Assembly: GCF_002261425.1 (NCBI RefSeq)
Contig: NZ_NEVJ01000003.1
Span: forward strand, 1,798,001-1,862,000
Length of the DNA stretch: 64,000 bases
DNA from: Bordetella genomosp. 9
Lineage (GTDB): Bacteria; Pseudomonadota; Gammaproteobacteria; Burkholderiales; Burkholderiaceae_B
Reading direction: 5' to 3'
Shown here piece after piece: positions 52,748 to 62,095 of this stretch. The first letter of the stretch is position 1, and each line of letters begins with the position of its first letter. The notes beneath the pieces are model-generated. The model did no database searches and was not told the DNA's origin. It was given only the letters and a program-made list of their open reading frames with translations. The translations under genes were made by a program, and so were the position numbers.

Positions 52748-52784
52748 AAAGCGGCCGCGGCATCACGCCCGGCCGCTTTTTTTT
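52748..52784 (+). terminator. Rho-independent terminator after manganese catalase
   Basis: Stem AGCGGCCG / CGGCCGCT (8 bp) with a 12-base loop, followed by eight T residues, 36 bases after the catalase stop. Confidence 0.93.
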
Positions 52785-52857
52785 GCGTGGTACAGCTCCT
52801 GCTCAGCACAAGGCATATGGTTTGCACTACCATGGCCGCCCATATCGGGAGACACCC

Positions 52858-53292
52858 ATGGACCGCTTGTTCGCCAGATTCGCCAACGCCACCGCCCGCG
52901 CGGCCGGCAGCCCCTACACGTTCATGCTTTGCGTTCTGCTGGTGCTCATCTGGGCGGCCACGGGCCCCATGTTCCATTATTCCGAAACCTGGCAGCTCAT
53001 CATCAATACCAGCACGACCATCATCACCTTCCTGATGGTTTTCCTGATCCAGAACACCCAGAATCGCGACGGTCACGCCTTGCAGACCAAGCTCGACGAG
53101 CTCATCCGGACATCCAACGCGGAAGACGAATTCATGGGCATCGAAAAGCTTTCGGACAAGGAACTCGACGTCCTGCACGCGCGCTGCGAGGCGGCCGCCA
53201 GGACCTACCAGGCCACGCTGGAGAAAACCCGAGGCGAACGGGAAAGGCGCTCGCGCAGGCGATCGGCCCATCACCACCCACAGGGCAAGTAA
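52858..53292 (+). CDS. Low-affinity iron permease family protein
   Basis: A 144-residue inner-membrane protein with two close helices (FMLCVLLVLIWAATGPMFHY and LIINTSTTIITFLMVFLIQN). The family signature NTQNRDGHALQTKLDELIR follows, then a charged C-terminal tail. The family is named from yeast Fet4, but bacterial members are much smaller and transport is unproven. GGGAG lies six bases before the ATG. It may share a transcript with the SDR gene that follows 55 bases later. Confidence 0.9.
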   Translation: MDRLFARFANATARAAGSPYTFMLCVLLVLIWAATGPMFHYSETWQLIINTSTTIITFLMVFLIQNTQNRDGHALQTKLDELIRTSNAEDEFMGIEKLSDKELDVLHARCEAAARTYQATLEKTRGERERRSRRRSAHHHPQGK

Positions 53293-53347
53293 CGGCGCGC
53301 ACGGCATGCCGATTGCGTTCCCCGTCCCATTCAAACGGGAGAACGCC

Positions 53348-54286
53348 ATGTCACTCAAACTCAAGCCGATCGCGGAACAGGTCATCGTGATCACCGGCGC
53401 CTCCAGCGGCATCGGACTGGCCACCGCCATGCTGGCCGCGCATCAAGGCGCGCGCGTGATCATGGCGGCGCGCAGCCGTAGCACGCTGGAGAGCATCGCA
53501 GCCGAACTCAGGAAGGATGGCTTCGACGCCATCGCCGTGGAAGCCGACGTGTCGATACGTGAGGACATGGACCGCGTCGCGCGCACCGCGATGGCCGAGT
53601 ACGGCCGCGTCGACACCTGGGTCAACAATGCCGGCCTGTCCATCTACGGCCGGCTGGACGAGACGCCGGAGGACGACGCGCAGCGGCTGTTCCAGGTGAA
53701 TTTCTGGGGCGTGGTGCACGGCTCGCTGGCGGCGCTGCCGCTGCTCAAGGCGCATGGCGGCGCACTGATCAACGTCGGCAGCGAGGTCTCCGACGCTTCC
53801 GTGCCGCTGCAAGGCATGTACTCCGCCAGCAAGCACGCCGTGAAAGGTTTTACTGATGCATTGCGCATGGAGCTGGAAGCGGACAAGGCACCGGTGTCGG
53901 TCACGCTCATCCAGCCCACGGCCGTGGACACGCCTTTCCCCGAACACGCGGCCAACTACATGGACCAGGTGGCCAAGCTGCCGAGTCCGATGATCACGGT
54001 GGACAAGGTGGCCAGCGCCATCCTGAACGCGGCGACCAGCCCCGACCGCGAGGTCAAGGTCGGCAGCATGTCGGTGATCAACACCACCATGTTCAAGCTG
54101 CTGCCGAGCCTGGCCGACCGGATGGCCCGGAAGCAGATGGGACGCCAGCAGCGCAACGCGCCGTCCGAACCGCATCCAGGCACCCTGTACGCACCCGGCG
54201 AAAGCGGGGAAACCACCGGTTTCGGCGATAGCAACCCCGCCGATCCCGACGAAGCCATGCGGCGCAACACCCGCCCGGCGCATTGA
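53348..54286 (+). CDS. SDR-family oxidoreductase
   Basis: A 312-residue short-chain dehydrogenase. The NAD(P) site is VIVITGASSGIGLATAMLAA, the NNAG motif follows (VNNAGLSIYG), and the catalytic serine and YxxxK are in GMYSASKHAVKGF. The C-terminus is extended by about 60 hydrophilic residues beyond the usual length, as in many stress-locus SDRs. GGGAG precedes the ATG. It lies 11 bases ahead of the FNT gene, so they are probably co-transcribed. Substrate unknown. Confidence 0.92.
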   Translation: MSLKLKPIAEQVIVITGASSGIGLATAMLAAHQGARVIMAARSRSTLESIAAELRKDGFDAIAVEADVSIREDMDRVARTAMAEYGRVDTWVNNAGLSIYGRLDETPEDDAQRLFQVNFWGVVHGSLAALPLLKAHGGALINVGSEVSDASVPLQGMYSASKHAVKGFTDALRMELEADKAPVSVTLIQPTAVDTPFPEHAANYMDQVAKLPSPMITVDKVASAILNAATSPDREVKVGSMSVINTTMFKLLPSLADRMARKQMGRQQRNAPSEPHPGTLYAPGESGETTGFGDSNPADPDEAMRRNTRPAH

Positions 54287-54297
54287 AGACCGCCGAC

Positions 54298-55173
54298 ATG
54301 GCGACGCATCACGAGGCCGGCGCGGATTCGCCGCACCTATCGCGTGACGAGCAAGGACAGGCCTCGCAGCACGCGAGCCTGCAAGCGCCCGTCATCCACG
54401 AAGTCGTACGCGAAGAAGGCGAAATCGCGCTGCGGCGCCCGGTGCCCGCGCTGGCGTGGTCCGGCCTGGCGGCGGGGCTATCCATGGGGTTTTCCTTTCT
54501 GGTGCAGGCCGTGCTCGCCGCGGGCATGCCCGACGCGCCCTGGCGCCACCTGGTGGCGGGACTGGGCTATTGCACCGGTTTCGTCATCGTGATCCTCGGG
54601 CGGCAGCAGCTGTTTACCGAAAGCACGCTGACCGTCGTGCTGCCCGTCCTGGAGCATCGTGACGCCGGCACCGTGCTACGCGCGCTCAGGCTTTGGGTCG
54701 TCGTGCTGGCGGCGAACGTGGCGGGCACCTTCGCATTCGCCGCGCTATTGCTGGTCCCGGGTGTCTTCGAGCCGCAAGTCGTGGGCAGCCTGCAGGCACT
54801 GGCGATCGAAGCAATGCCCGAAAGCTTCTGGCCCACCGTGCTGCGCGCGGTGTTCGCCGGCTGGTTGATCGCATTGATGGTCTGGCTGTTGCCCAGCGCC
54901 CGCGCGGCAAGACTGATGACCATCCTGTTCATCAGCTACATCGTCGGCGTCACCCATCTCGCGCACATCATCGCGGGCTCGGTCGAGGCCGCGTATGCCG
55001 TGATGACGGGGCATGCGTCAGCAGGCGACTTCCTGCTGCGCTTCTTCGCGCCGACCCTGCTGGGCAACATGATAGGCGGCATTTCGCTGGTCGCCATGAT
55101 CAACCATGCCGCGGTGGCATCGGAATTGCATGACCGCAAACAAGGCGACGGCGGGGCTAGGCAGCAGGCCTAG
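54298..55173 (+). CDS. Formate/nitrite transporter family protein (YfdC-like)
   Basis: A 291-residue, six-helix channel-type membrane protein of the FNT family. The first half has RPVPALAWSGLAAGLSMGFSF, the FNT middle has GRQQLFTESTLTVVLPVLEH, and the second half has LMTILFISYIVGVTHLAHIIAGS then LLGNMIGGISLVAMINHA. A hydrophilic His/Gln-rich N-terminus of about 45 residues marks the YfdC group. It may start at a TTG at 54283 that overlaps the SDR stop; I prefer the ATG at 54298. The last 17 bases overlap the convergent XRE gene. Confidence 0.9.
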   Translation: MATHHEAGADSPHLSRDEQGQASQHASLQAPVIHEVVREEGEIALRRPVPALAWSGLAAGLSMGFSFLVQAVLAAGMPDAPWRHLVAGLGYCTGFVIVILGRQQLFTESTLTVVLPVLEHRDAGTVLRALRLWVVVLAANVAGTFAFAALLLVPGVFEPQVVGSLQALAIEAMPESFWPTVLRAVFAGWLIALMVWLLPSARAARLMTILFISYIVGVTHLAHIIAGSVEAAYAVMTGHASAGDFLLRFFAPTLLGNMIGGISLVAMINHAAVASELHDRKQGDGGARQQA

Positions 55174-56104
55174 ATGACGCGGCTTCCGTGGCCGTCGGTC
55201 GGATCAGCGAAGCTATCCGCGCCAGGTCGTCCGGCGTCGCCGGGTTGTAGACGACCATGCTCAGGTCCGGCCTGCCATCGACCGCGAAGGCGGAATACTC
55301 GAACGAGAGCGGGCCCAGCACCGGATGCTTGATGTGCTTGACGGTATCGCCGTGCGGCCCCTGCACGTCGTTGGCCAGCCACAGGGCCTGGAACTCCGGA
55401 CTCAGGCGGCAGAGGTCTTCGACCAGCGGCGCCACCGCATCGGCCGCCCCCGCCCGCGCGGCATCCACCCTGAACGCCGCCACCACGAAGCGCGCGACGC
55501 TTTGCCAGTCGTACTGCAGCGCGCGTGAGCGCGGGTCCAGGAATACGATGCGCAGGATATTGCGCGCTTCCGGCGGCAGCGCGCCGTAGTCGGCCAGCAT
55601 CACCGTGGCGCCGCGATTCCAGGCCACCACGTCCCAGGTCGCCGTGCGGATCAAGGCCGGGCTCGGATCGAGCGCGTCCAGCACGCGCTGCAAGCGCGGC
55701 GTCACGCCTTCGCCCTTGCGATAACGGACTTCCGGCGGGCGGCCCAGGCCGAGCAGGAACAAATGCTCGCGCTCGACGTCGGTCAGCATCAGCGCGCCGG
55801 CAATACGGTCCAGCACGTCCGCGGACGGCGCGCCGCCCCTGCCCTGTTCCAGCCAGGTGTACCAGGTGGGGCTGATGTTCGCGCGCTGCGCGACTTCTTC
55901 CCGGCGCAGGCCCGGCGTGCGCCGCCGGCCGCCGGGGAAACCGAAGGCCGCCGGGTCCAGCCTGGCGCGCCGGTCTTTCAGGTACGCGCCCAACTGGGTG
56001 GGCGCGGTGGCCCGCGCCAAGGGGCTCGCTGCCTCGGGCACCGGCGCCACCGGGCGCGCGGCAGAGGCAAGGGCGGTAAGGGAAGTAAGAGTGCGGGCGG
56101 ACAT
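55157..56104 (-). CDS. XRE-family regulator with MmyB-like ligand domain
   Basis: A 315-residue regulator. The helix-turn-helix is near residues 38-95 (LGAYLKDRRARLDPAAFG, then RRTPGLRREEVAQRANISPTWYTWLEQGRG), followed by a MmyB/PAS-like domain (RVLDALDPSPALIRTATWDVVAWN and VKHIKHPVLGPLSFEYSAFAVDGRPDLSMVVYNP). In Actinobacteria and Proteobacteria such proteins often regulate a neighbouring SDR. Here it is divergent from an NAD(P)-binding SDR gene (115-base gap), which is the likely target. Confidence 0.92.
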   Translation of the reverse strand: MSARTLTSLTALASAARPVAPVPEAASPLARATAPTQLGAYLKDRRARLDPAAFGFPGGRRRTPGLRREEVAQRANISPTWYTWLEQGRGGAPSADVLDRIAGALMLTDVEREHLFLLGLGRPPEVRYRKGEGVTPRLQRVLDALDPSPALIRTATWDVVAWNRGATVMLADYGALPPEARNILRIVFLDPRSRALQYDWQSVARFVVAAFRVDAARAGAADAVAPLVEDLCRLSPEFQALWLANDVQGPHGDTVKHIKHPVLGPLSFEYSAFAVDGRPDLSMVVYNPATPDDLARIASLIRPTATEAASSRPAA

Positions 56105-56219
56105 CCGGTTAGCTTTTATACCCTGATAACGCCACTACTTTACCAGGATAAACGCAGGGCGCAGATTATCTCCCACGGCGCAATGCCGGCCCCTTACTGT
56201 TCCACGGAGATGCTTCACC

Positions 56220-57109
56220 ATGCGTATTTTCATCACCGGCGCCACCGGTTTCATCGGCTCCGCCGTCGTCAGGGAACTGATGTCCTCGGGCCATCGGGTC
56301 ATCGGCCTGTGCCGCTCGGACGACAAGGCCGCGGCGCTGGCTGGAGCGGGCGCCACCGTCCATCGCGGGTCGCTCGAAGACACCGACAGCCTGCGGGCCG
56401 GCGCGGCCCGGTCGGACGGCGTCATCCACCTGGCCTTCAATCACGACTTCTCCAGGTACCAGGACAACTGCGACGACGACCGCCGCGTCATCGAGTCCCT
56501 GGGCGCGGCGCTGGCCGGCACGGGCAGGCCGCTGATCGTCACGTCCGGCACCGCCCTGACCCGCACCGCGCCGGGACGGGCCGCCAGGGAAGACGACCCC
56601 GCGGCCAGCTCGTCCGTCATGCCGCGCGCCGCGTCCGAAGAAGCCGCCGCCGCCGTCGCCGCGATGGGCATCAATGTTTCAATCGTGCGATTGCCGCAGG
56701 TCCACGACACCGCACGGCAGGGCCTGATCACTTACCTCATCGCCACGGCCCGCGAACGCGGCAGCCTCGCGTACATCGGCGACGGCGGCAACCGCTGGCC
56801 GGCGGCGCACGTCGACGACGTCGCACGCCTGTATCGGCTGGCGATCGAAAAAGCGGTGCCCGGAGCGAAATACCACGCCGTCGCGGAAGAAGGCGTGGCC
56901 ATGCGCGATATCGTCGAAACGCTGGCACGCCGCCTGGCGCTGCCGATCGAAGCGATCACGCCCGCAGAGGCCGAGACGCGCTTTGGCTGGATGGCCCACC
57001 TCGTCGCGCGGGACCTGCCGACGTCCAGCGAACAGACACGCCGCACATTGGGGTGGCAACCCACCGGCCCCGCCTGCTCGCGGATCTGGCCCGCCTGGCC
57101 GAAATGTAA
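56220..57109 (+). CDS. NAD(P)-binding SDR/epimerase family protein, frameshifted near its 3' end
   Basis: An atypical (extended) SDR that begins [20 protein letters not shown] with the GATGFIG nucleotide motif. [11 protein letters not shown], the family SEEAAAA region, [22 protein letters not shown] and AGTKYHA-like [12 protein letters not shown] follow. The conserved end is broken: the frame reads GWQPTGP near 57055-57070 and then loses homology. The expected ending [11 protein letters not shown] and a stop at 57107-57109 lie in another frame. Losing one G after GGCCCC (about 57070) explains this. Taken literally the frame runs on to 58394 across the catalase gene. Most of the enzyme is intact, so it may be functional or this may be a sequencing error. 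Confidence 0.82.
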
Positions 57110-57225
57110 GCTTCTCTGTCATTGCATGGCGTCCCGGCCCTGTGGCACTCTATCCTACTGCTCAGCTGCTTATGCGCGTACGCAGCTTCGCGCGCGCCCC
57201 AACCGCACAGGGAGAGAACATCACC

Positions 57226-58725
57226 ATGACCGACAAGCCATTCGACACTTCGGCGCCATCGACGACCACCACGGGCGCACCCGCGGTCAGCGATCGCAAT
57301 TCATTGACCGTGGGACCGGACGGTCCCATCGTGCTGCACGACGTGCACTTTCTCGAACAGATGGCGCACTTCAACCGCGAGAAGACGATCGAACGCCAAC
57401 CTCACGCCAAGGGCTCCGGCGCCTTTGGCGTGTTCGAAACCACCGAGGACGTCTCCCGATACACCAAGGCCGCCCTGTTCCAGCGCGGCGCCAAGACGGA
57501 AATGCTGGCGCGCTTTTCGACGGTGGCCGGCGAACAGGGCAGCCCCGATACCTGGCGCGACGTGCGCGGATTTTCGCTGAAGTTCTACACCAGCGAAGGC
57601 AACTACGACCTGGTCGGGAACAACACGCCGGTTTTCTTCGTACGCGATCCGATGAAATTCCCGCATTTCATCCGCAGCCAGAAGCGCCTGCCGGACCGCG
57701 GGCTGCGCGACAACCACATGCAATGGGACTTCTGGACCAACAATCCGGAAAGCGCGCACCAGGTCACCTATCTGATGGGCCCGCGCGGCCTGCCGCGCAC
57801 CTGGCGGCAGATGAACGGCTACGGCTCGCACACCTATATGTGGGTCAACGCGCAGGGCGAACGCTTCTGGGTGAAGTATCACTTCCATACCCGGCAGGGC
57901 ATGGCGTTCTTCAGCAATGCCGAAGCCGCCACCATGGCCGGCTCCGATGCGGATTTCCACCGGCGCGACCTGTTCGAAGCCATCGAACGCGGGGACTGTC
58001 CGGTCTGGGAGCTCTCGGTGCAGGTCATGCCCTACGCCGACGCCAAAAACTATCGCATCAACCCCTTCGACCTGACCAAGGTGTGGCCGCACAAGGATTA
58101 CCCGCTGATCAAGGTCGGCACGATGACCTTGAATCGCAACCCGGTGAACTTCTTCGCCGAAATCGAGCAGGCGGCGTTCTCGCCGGGCAACACGGTGCCG
58201 GGCATCGGCCTGTCGCCGGACAAGATGCTGCTGGGCCGCGCCTTCGCCTACAACGACGCGCAGCGCAACCGCATCGGCGCCAACTTTCACCAGTTGCCGG
58301 TGAACCAGCCCAAGGTGCCCGTCAACACCTATATGATCGACGGCCCCATGACCTACCACCATACGGGGGCGGCGCCGGTGTACGTGCCCAATAGCGGCGA
58401 TCGTCCGTGGGCGGACGAAACCGGCAAGGTCGACAACGGCTGGGAAGCGGACGGCGAGATGGTCCGCAGCGCCTATACCCTGCACGCCGAAGATGACGAC
58501 TTCAGCCAGGCCGGCACCATGGTGCGCAAGGTGTTCAGCGACGCCGATCGGGCCGCGCTGGTCGACACGGTGTCGGGCAGCCTGATGGGCGGCGTACGGG
58601 AACCCGTCCTGAGCCGCGCGTTCGATTACTGGAAAAAGGTCGACGCGGACGTCGGCGGGCGCATCGAGGAAAAGGTGCGCAAGGGCCAGGCGCCCAAGCC
58701 CGCGGAAGGCCAGGGCCAGGGCTGA
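57226..58725 (+). CDS. katA: Monofunctional heme catalase
   Basis: A 499-residue small-subunit (clade 3) catalase that breaks down hydrogen peroxide. The catalytic histidine is in [15 protein letters not shown], and the asparagine and helix follow in [19 protein letters not shown]. The heme-ligand tyrosine appears in [14 protein letters not shown], and the NADPH-binding residues usual for this clade are plausible. The ATG at 57226 follows GGGAGAG. It overlaps no other true gene, although the frameshifted SDR frame runs into it. Symbol assigned by family. Confidence 0.95.
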   Translation: MTDKPFDTSAPSTTTTGAPAVSDRNSLTVGPDGPIVLHDVHFLEQMAHFNREKTIERQPHAKGSGAFGVFETTEDVSRYTKAALFQRGAKTEMLARFSTVAGEQGSPDTWRDVRGFSLKFYTSEGNYDLVGNNTPVFFVRDPMKFPHFIRSQKRLPDRGLRDNHMQWDFWTNNPESAHQVTYLMGPRGLPRTWRQMNGYGSHTYMWVNAQGERFWVKYHFHTRQGMAFFSNAEAATMAGSDADFHRRDLFEAIERGDCPVWELSVQVMPYADAKNYRINPFDLTKVWPHKDYPLIKVGTMTLNRNPVNFFAEIEQAAFSPGNTVPGIGLSPDKMLLGRAFAYNDAQRNRIGANFHQLPVNQPKVPVNTYMIDGPMTYHHTGAAPVYVPNSGDRPWADETGKVDNGWEADGEMVRSAYTLHAEDDDFSQAGTMVRKVFSDADRAALVDTVSGSLMGGVREPVLSRAFDYWKKVDADVGGRIEEKVRKGQAPKPAEGQGQG

Positions 58726-58761
58726 ACGCGACGGACGCACGGCTGGCACCGGGCGGCCACC

Positions 58762-58787
58762 GCCGCCCCGGTCAGCCGCCCCGGTCA
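58762..58787. repeat. 13-bp direct repeat
   Basis: GCCGCCCCGGTCA occurs twice in direct tandem after the catalase gene. Probably a small slippage duplication in non-coding DNA. Confidence 0.8.
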
Positions 58788-58836
58788 GCCGCTGCGTCTG
58801 GCCGATACCTGGTCGGTACCCGGCCGGGACGCTGCC

Positions 58837-59634
58837 TTACCTGTCCCGCAGGCGATCCAGCCGCAGCCTGTCGCGACCGTCCGTCAGCCGCTTCATCGCG
58901 AGATATCCCGCGCCCATCGCCGCCAGCGCGCTGGCTCCGCACAGCAGGAACATCAACAGGATCTGGTACTTGGCGGCTTCCACCGGATCCATGCCGGCCA
59001 GGATCTGCCCCGTCATGATCCCGGGCAAGGTGATGATTCCCGCCGCCGACATCTGGTTGATCGTCGGCACGATCCCCCGGCGCACGGCTTCACGCAGCAA
59101 GCCGGCAAACGCCTGGCGCGCGGTCGCGCCCAGGGCCAATCTTGCTTCGATGCCCGCGCGCTCGCGCCGCACCCCGGAAAGCACGGTGTCCAGGCTCAGG
59201 CTCGCCGCGTTCAACACGCTGCCCAGGACGATGCCGACGAGCGCGATCGAATAGCGTGGGTCGTACCAGGGCGTGGGGCGCAGCGCCGTATGCAGGATGA
59301 ACATCGCCGTCACCAGCGTGGCGGTGATCACCGTGACCGCGGCCACGATGCCATTGCCGTGGCGAACGATACGCTCGCGCGGACGAGCGGCGACTTCACG
59401 CGCGGCCAGCGCCATCATCACCAGCAGCACCAGGATGGTCGCCGCGGCCGACGCATGCGCGAAGACCAGCCGCAGGATATGGCCCACCAGCAGCAGTTGC
59501 ACGACCGTCCGCGCCGCGGCCCACAGCACCTGTCCATGCAAGGCCAGGCGCAGGCCCAGCGAAATCAGCGCCGCCAACGCGACCAGGCTGGCGGCCAAGG
59601 CCAGGTCGGCGGTCGTCAGATAGATCACGTTCAT
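58837..59634 (-). CDS. fetB: Iron export ABC transporter permease FetB
   Basis: A 265-residue UPF0014/FetB permease with about seven helices. Family segments include AARTVVQLLLVGHILRLVF, YSIALVGIVLGSVLNAASLSLD, and GIVPTINQMSAAGIITLPGIMTGQILAG. With FetA it exports iron and protects against hydrogen peroxide in E. coli. The start overlaps the fetA stop (ATGA). It sits next to a catalase, fitting a peroxide/iron stress role. Confidence 0.9.
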   Translation of the reverse strand: MNVIYLTTADLALAASLVALAALISLGLRLALHGQVLWAAARTVVQLLLVGHILRLVFAHASAAATILVLLVMMALAAREVAARPRERIVRHGNGIVAAVTVITATLVTAMFILHTALRPTPWYDPRYSIALVGIVLGSVLNAASLSLDTVLSGVRRERAGIEARLALGATARQAFAGLLREAVRRGIVPTINQMSAAGIITLPGIMTGQILAGMDPVEAAKYQILLMFLLCGASALAAMGAGYLAMKRLTDGRDRLRLDRLRDR

Positions 59635-60230
59635 GCGCGGCGCTCCAGGCGGCCTTGCTCCATGCGCCAGGAATGGGTCGCCATGCGCGCCGCCTGTTCC
59701 GCGCTATGCGTGACCAGCAGCACGGCGCGGCCATCCCGCAGGCAGCGGCGCATCTCCTGCTCGACCTGCATCGTCGATTGCGCGTCCAGCGATGCCGTGG
59801 GCTCGTCCAGCAGCAATACGGACGGCCGCAGCAGCAAGGCCCGTATCAGCCCCAGGCGCTGCCGCTCCCCGGTGGACAGCTCATGCACCATGGCGTCCAG
59901 CTTGCCGGCAGCCAGGCCCAGCCGGTTCATCACCGCTGTCGCGGCCTCCCGGTCGGCAAAGTGCTCGGCCACGCGCTCATGCCACCAGCCGGCCTCGGCC
60001 TGGCAATAGACCACCTCCCGCCGCCACTGCGGCCCTGACATCCGCGACCGGGGCACCCCTCGCAAGGAGGCGTCGCCCGTTCCAGGGTCGAGATCGGCGA
60101 TCAGCCGCAGCAGCACGGATTTGCCGGAGCCGGACGGCCCCAGGATGGCATGGCATTCGCCGGGCTGGCATTCCAGGCTGACGGGCGACAGGCGTGCCGA
60201 AGAAAGGCGATCCAGGGTAAGCAGGGGCAT
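59631..60230 (-). CDS. fetA: Iron export ABC transporter ATP-binding protein FetA
   Basis: A 199-residue ABC ATPase. The Walker A is GPSGSGKS near 30, the signature is LSTGERQRLGLIRAL (LSTGE rather than LSGGQ), and the Walker B is SVLLLDEPTASLD. The ATG at 60230 was chosen over an upstream start because it gives the conserved MPLLTLDRL; the extra 14 residues would be Ser/Ala-rich. It is coupled to fetB. Confidence 0.9.
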   Translation of the reverse strand: MPLLTLDRLSSARLSPVSLECQPGECHAILGPSGSGKSVLLRLIADLDPGTGDASLRGVPRSRMSGPQWRREVVYCQAEAGWWHERVAEHFADREAATAVMNRLGLAAGKLDAMVHELSTGERQRLGLIRALLLRPSVLLLDEPTASLDAQSTMQVEQEMRRCLRDGRAVLLVTHSAEQAARMATHSWRMEQGRLERRA

Positions 60231-60343
60231 GGATGATCCACGGGCGGGCGACGCGGACGGCGATGATGGCAACGTCAGTTCGGGGTGTTGTCGGCCATTG
60301 TCGCCGGAGAAGGTTATCTACTCCAGGGCACCCGGGCCGCCGC

Positions 60344-60415
60344 GTGATGCAACAAGTGATGCAACAGGTGATGCACCGGGTGATCCACGACGTGATCCAC
60401 CACGTGATGGGCCAC
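60344..60415 (+). repeat. Six 12-bp tandem repeats upstream of the murJ-like gene
   Basis: Units GTGATGCAACAA, GTGATGCAACAG, GTGATGCACCGG, GTGATCCACGAC, GTGATCCACCAC, GTGATGGGCCAC. The six units run on from one another, and each starts GTGAT. They end five bases before the -10 element of the murJ-like gene, so they cover its -35 and upstream region. Confidence 0.9.
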
Positions 60416-60419
60416 GTCT

Positions 60420-60428
60420 TGCTAGAAT
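60420..60428 (+). promoter_or_regulatory. Candidate extended -10 promoter of the murJ-like gene
   Basis: TGCTAGAAT, ending 23 bases before the ATG at 60452. No -35 is recognisable because the 12-bp repeats fill that place, so either the repeats supply a site for an activator or the promoter relies on the extended -10. Confidence 0.5.
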
Positions 60429-60451
60429 CACCGGCTTTCCCGGGCGCATTC

Positions 60452-62032
60452 ATGGCGAAGGACAACAGCGCGCGGCACGCCATCATGGTGGCGGCCGGCA
60501 TCCTCTGCAGCCGCCTGATGGGCCTGGTCCGTCAGCGGGTGTTCTCCCATTACTTCGGCCTGTCGGACATCGCCGACGCCTTCAGTTCGGCGCTGCGCGT
60601 ACCCAATTTCCTGCAGAACCTCTTCGGCGAAGGCGTGCTCTCCGCGTCCTTCATCCCGGTGTACGCGCGCCTGCTCGCCCAGGGCCGGCAGGAAGAAGCC
60701 GACCGGGTGGCGGGCGCCGTCGCCGCCGTGCTGTCGCTGGTCATCTCCCTGATCGTATTGGTCGGCATCCTGGCGACGCCGTGGCTGATCTGGGCGGTCG
60801 CGCCGGGATATACGGGAGAAAAGCGCGAATTCACCATCCTGCTGGTGCGCATCCTGTTTCCCGGCCTGGGCCTGCTGGTCGGCTCGGCCTGGTGCCTGGG
60901 CATCCTGAACAGCCACCGCCGTTTCTTTCTGTCCTATGCGGCGCCCGTGATCTGGAATCTTTCCATGATCGCGACCATGGTGATCTTCCGGAACTCGAGC
61001 CTGCCCGATCTGGCGGTGTGGCTGGCATGGGGCACGACCTTCGGCTGCCTGCTGCAGTTGGCCATCCAGTTGCCGCCGGTCCTGCGGCTGACGGGCAAGC
61101 TGCCCCTGCGGCCGGATGGCGCCAACGCCAGCGTGCGCGAGGTGTTTCGCAATTTCGGCTCGGTGGCCATCAGCCGGGGCGTCGTGCAGATCAGCTCCTA
61201 TGTCGACCAGGCCATCGCGACGCTGCTGGGTCCCGGCGCCATGGCCGCGATGACCACGGCCGCCTCCATCAATATGCTGCCTGTCAGCCTGTTCGGCATG
61301 GCGATATCGGCGTCCGAATTGCCCGCGATGGCGCGTTCGCTGGGCGACGACGGCGCGACCGACGCCAGGGAAGCCCTGCGCTCGCGCCTGGACCGCGGCA
61401 TGCGCCGCATCGCGTTCTTCGTGGTGCCCTCCGCGATGGCTTTCTTCGTGCTGGGCGACGTCATTACGGCGGCGCTCTACCAATCCGGCCGCTTCACGCA
61501 CGACGATGCCGTGTTCGTCTGGGCCATCATCGCCGGCTCGGGCGTGGGGCTGCTCGCTTCCACGCTGGGCCGCCTGTATTCGTCCACCTACTACGCCTTG
61601 CTGGATCCGCGCACGCCGCTGCGCTACGCCCTGGTCCGCCTGCTGCTGACCACCGTGCTGGGCCTGGCCTGCGCCCTGGTGTTGCCGGCGCGCCTGGGCA
61701 TCGCGCCCCAATGGGGCACCGTCGGCCTGACGGCATCGGCCGGGGTCGCGGCCTGGGTGGAGCTGTTCCTGCTACGCCGCACCTTGAATGCACGGATAGG
61801 CGTCACGGGATTGCCACGCGGACTGCTGTTCCGGCTATGGACCGCCGCCGGCCTGTCGGCCGCCGCCGCCTTCGCGCTGAAGATCACGCTGGCGTGGCAA
61901 CAGCCGGTCTTGTTGGGTATCGTCGTGCTGGGCCTCTATGGCGGCCTTTACTTCGCGATCACCTACGTGGCGCGGGTCGACGAGTGCCGCGGCTTCATGC
62001 AGGCGCTGGGTCGGCGCCTGAAGCGGCGGTAA
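60452..62032 (+). CDS. murJ: MurJ/MviN-family lipid II flippase, divergent
   Basis: A 526-residue membrane protein with about 14 helices of the MOP/MVF flippase superfamily. Family segments: GILCSRLMGLVRQRVFSHYFG, VPNFLQNLFGEGVLSASFIPVYARLL, and LFGMAISASELPAMARSL. The usual gamma-proteobacterial MurJ start (NLLKSLAAVSSMT) is absent, so this may be a second, divergent copy; beta-proteobacteria usually have another. The ATG at 60452 gives the natural start. A longer frame from 60233 reads through the 12-bp repeats into an odd VMQQ-type peptide and is not likely used. Confidence 0.87.
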   Translation: MAKDNSARHAIMVAAGILCSRLMGLVRQRVFSHYFGLSDIADAFSSALRVPNFLQNLFGEGVLSASFIPVYARLLAQGRQEEADRVAGAVAAVLSLVISLIVLVGILATPWLIWAVAPGYTGEKREFTILLVRILFPGLGLLVGSAWCLGILNSHRRFFLSYAAPVIWNLSMIATMVIFRNSSLPDLAVWLAWGTTFGCLLQLAIQLPPVLRLTGKLPLRPDGANASVREVFRNFGSVAISRGVVQISSYVDQAIATLLGPGAMAAMTTAASINMLPVSLFGMAISASELPAMARSLGDDGATDAREALRSRLDRGMRRIAFFVVPSAMAFFVLGDVITAALYQSGRFTHDDAVFVWAIIAGSGVGLLASTLGRLYSSTYYALLDPRTPLRYALVRLLLTTVLGLACALVLPARLGIAPQWGTVGLTASAGVAAWVELFLLRRTLNARIGVTGLPRGLLFRLWTAAGLSAAAAFALKITLAWQQPVLLGIVVLGLYGGLYFAITYVARVDECRGFMQALGRRLKRR

Positions 62033-62095
62033 TCGTGCGACGGTAATCAGGCGGCGCCATTGAGGCCGCGCCAGGGTCCTCGACGACCGGCTCGC

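Noticed and set aside
56220..58394. 724-residue fusion of the SDR with a second region
   Set aside because: After residue 283 it reads the catalase gene in a wrong frame. The frameshift explanation accounts for it, and the catalase has its own start and full family motifs.
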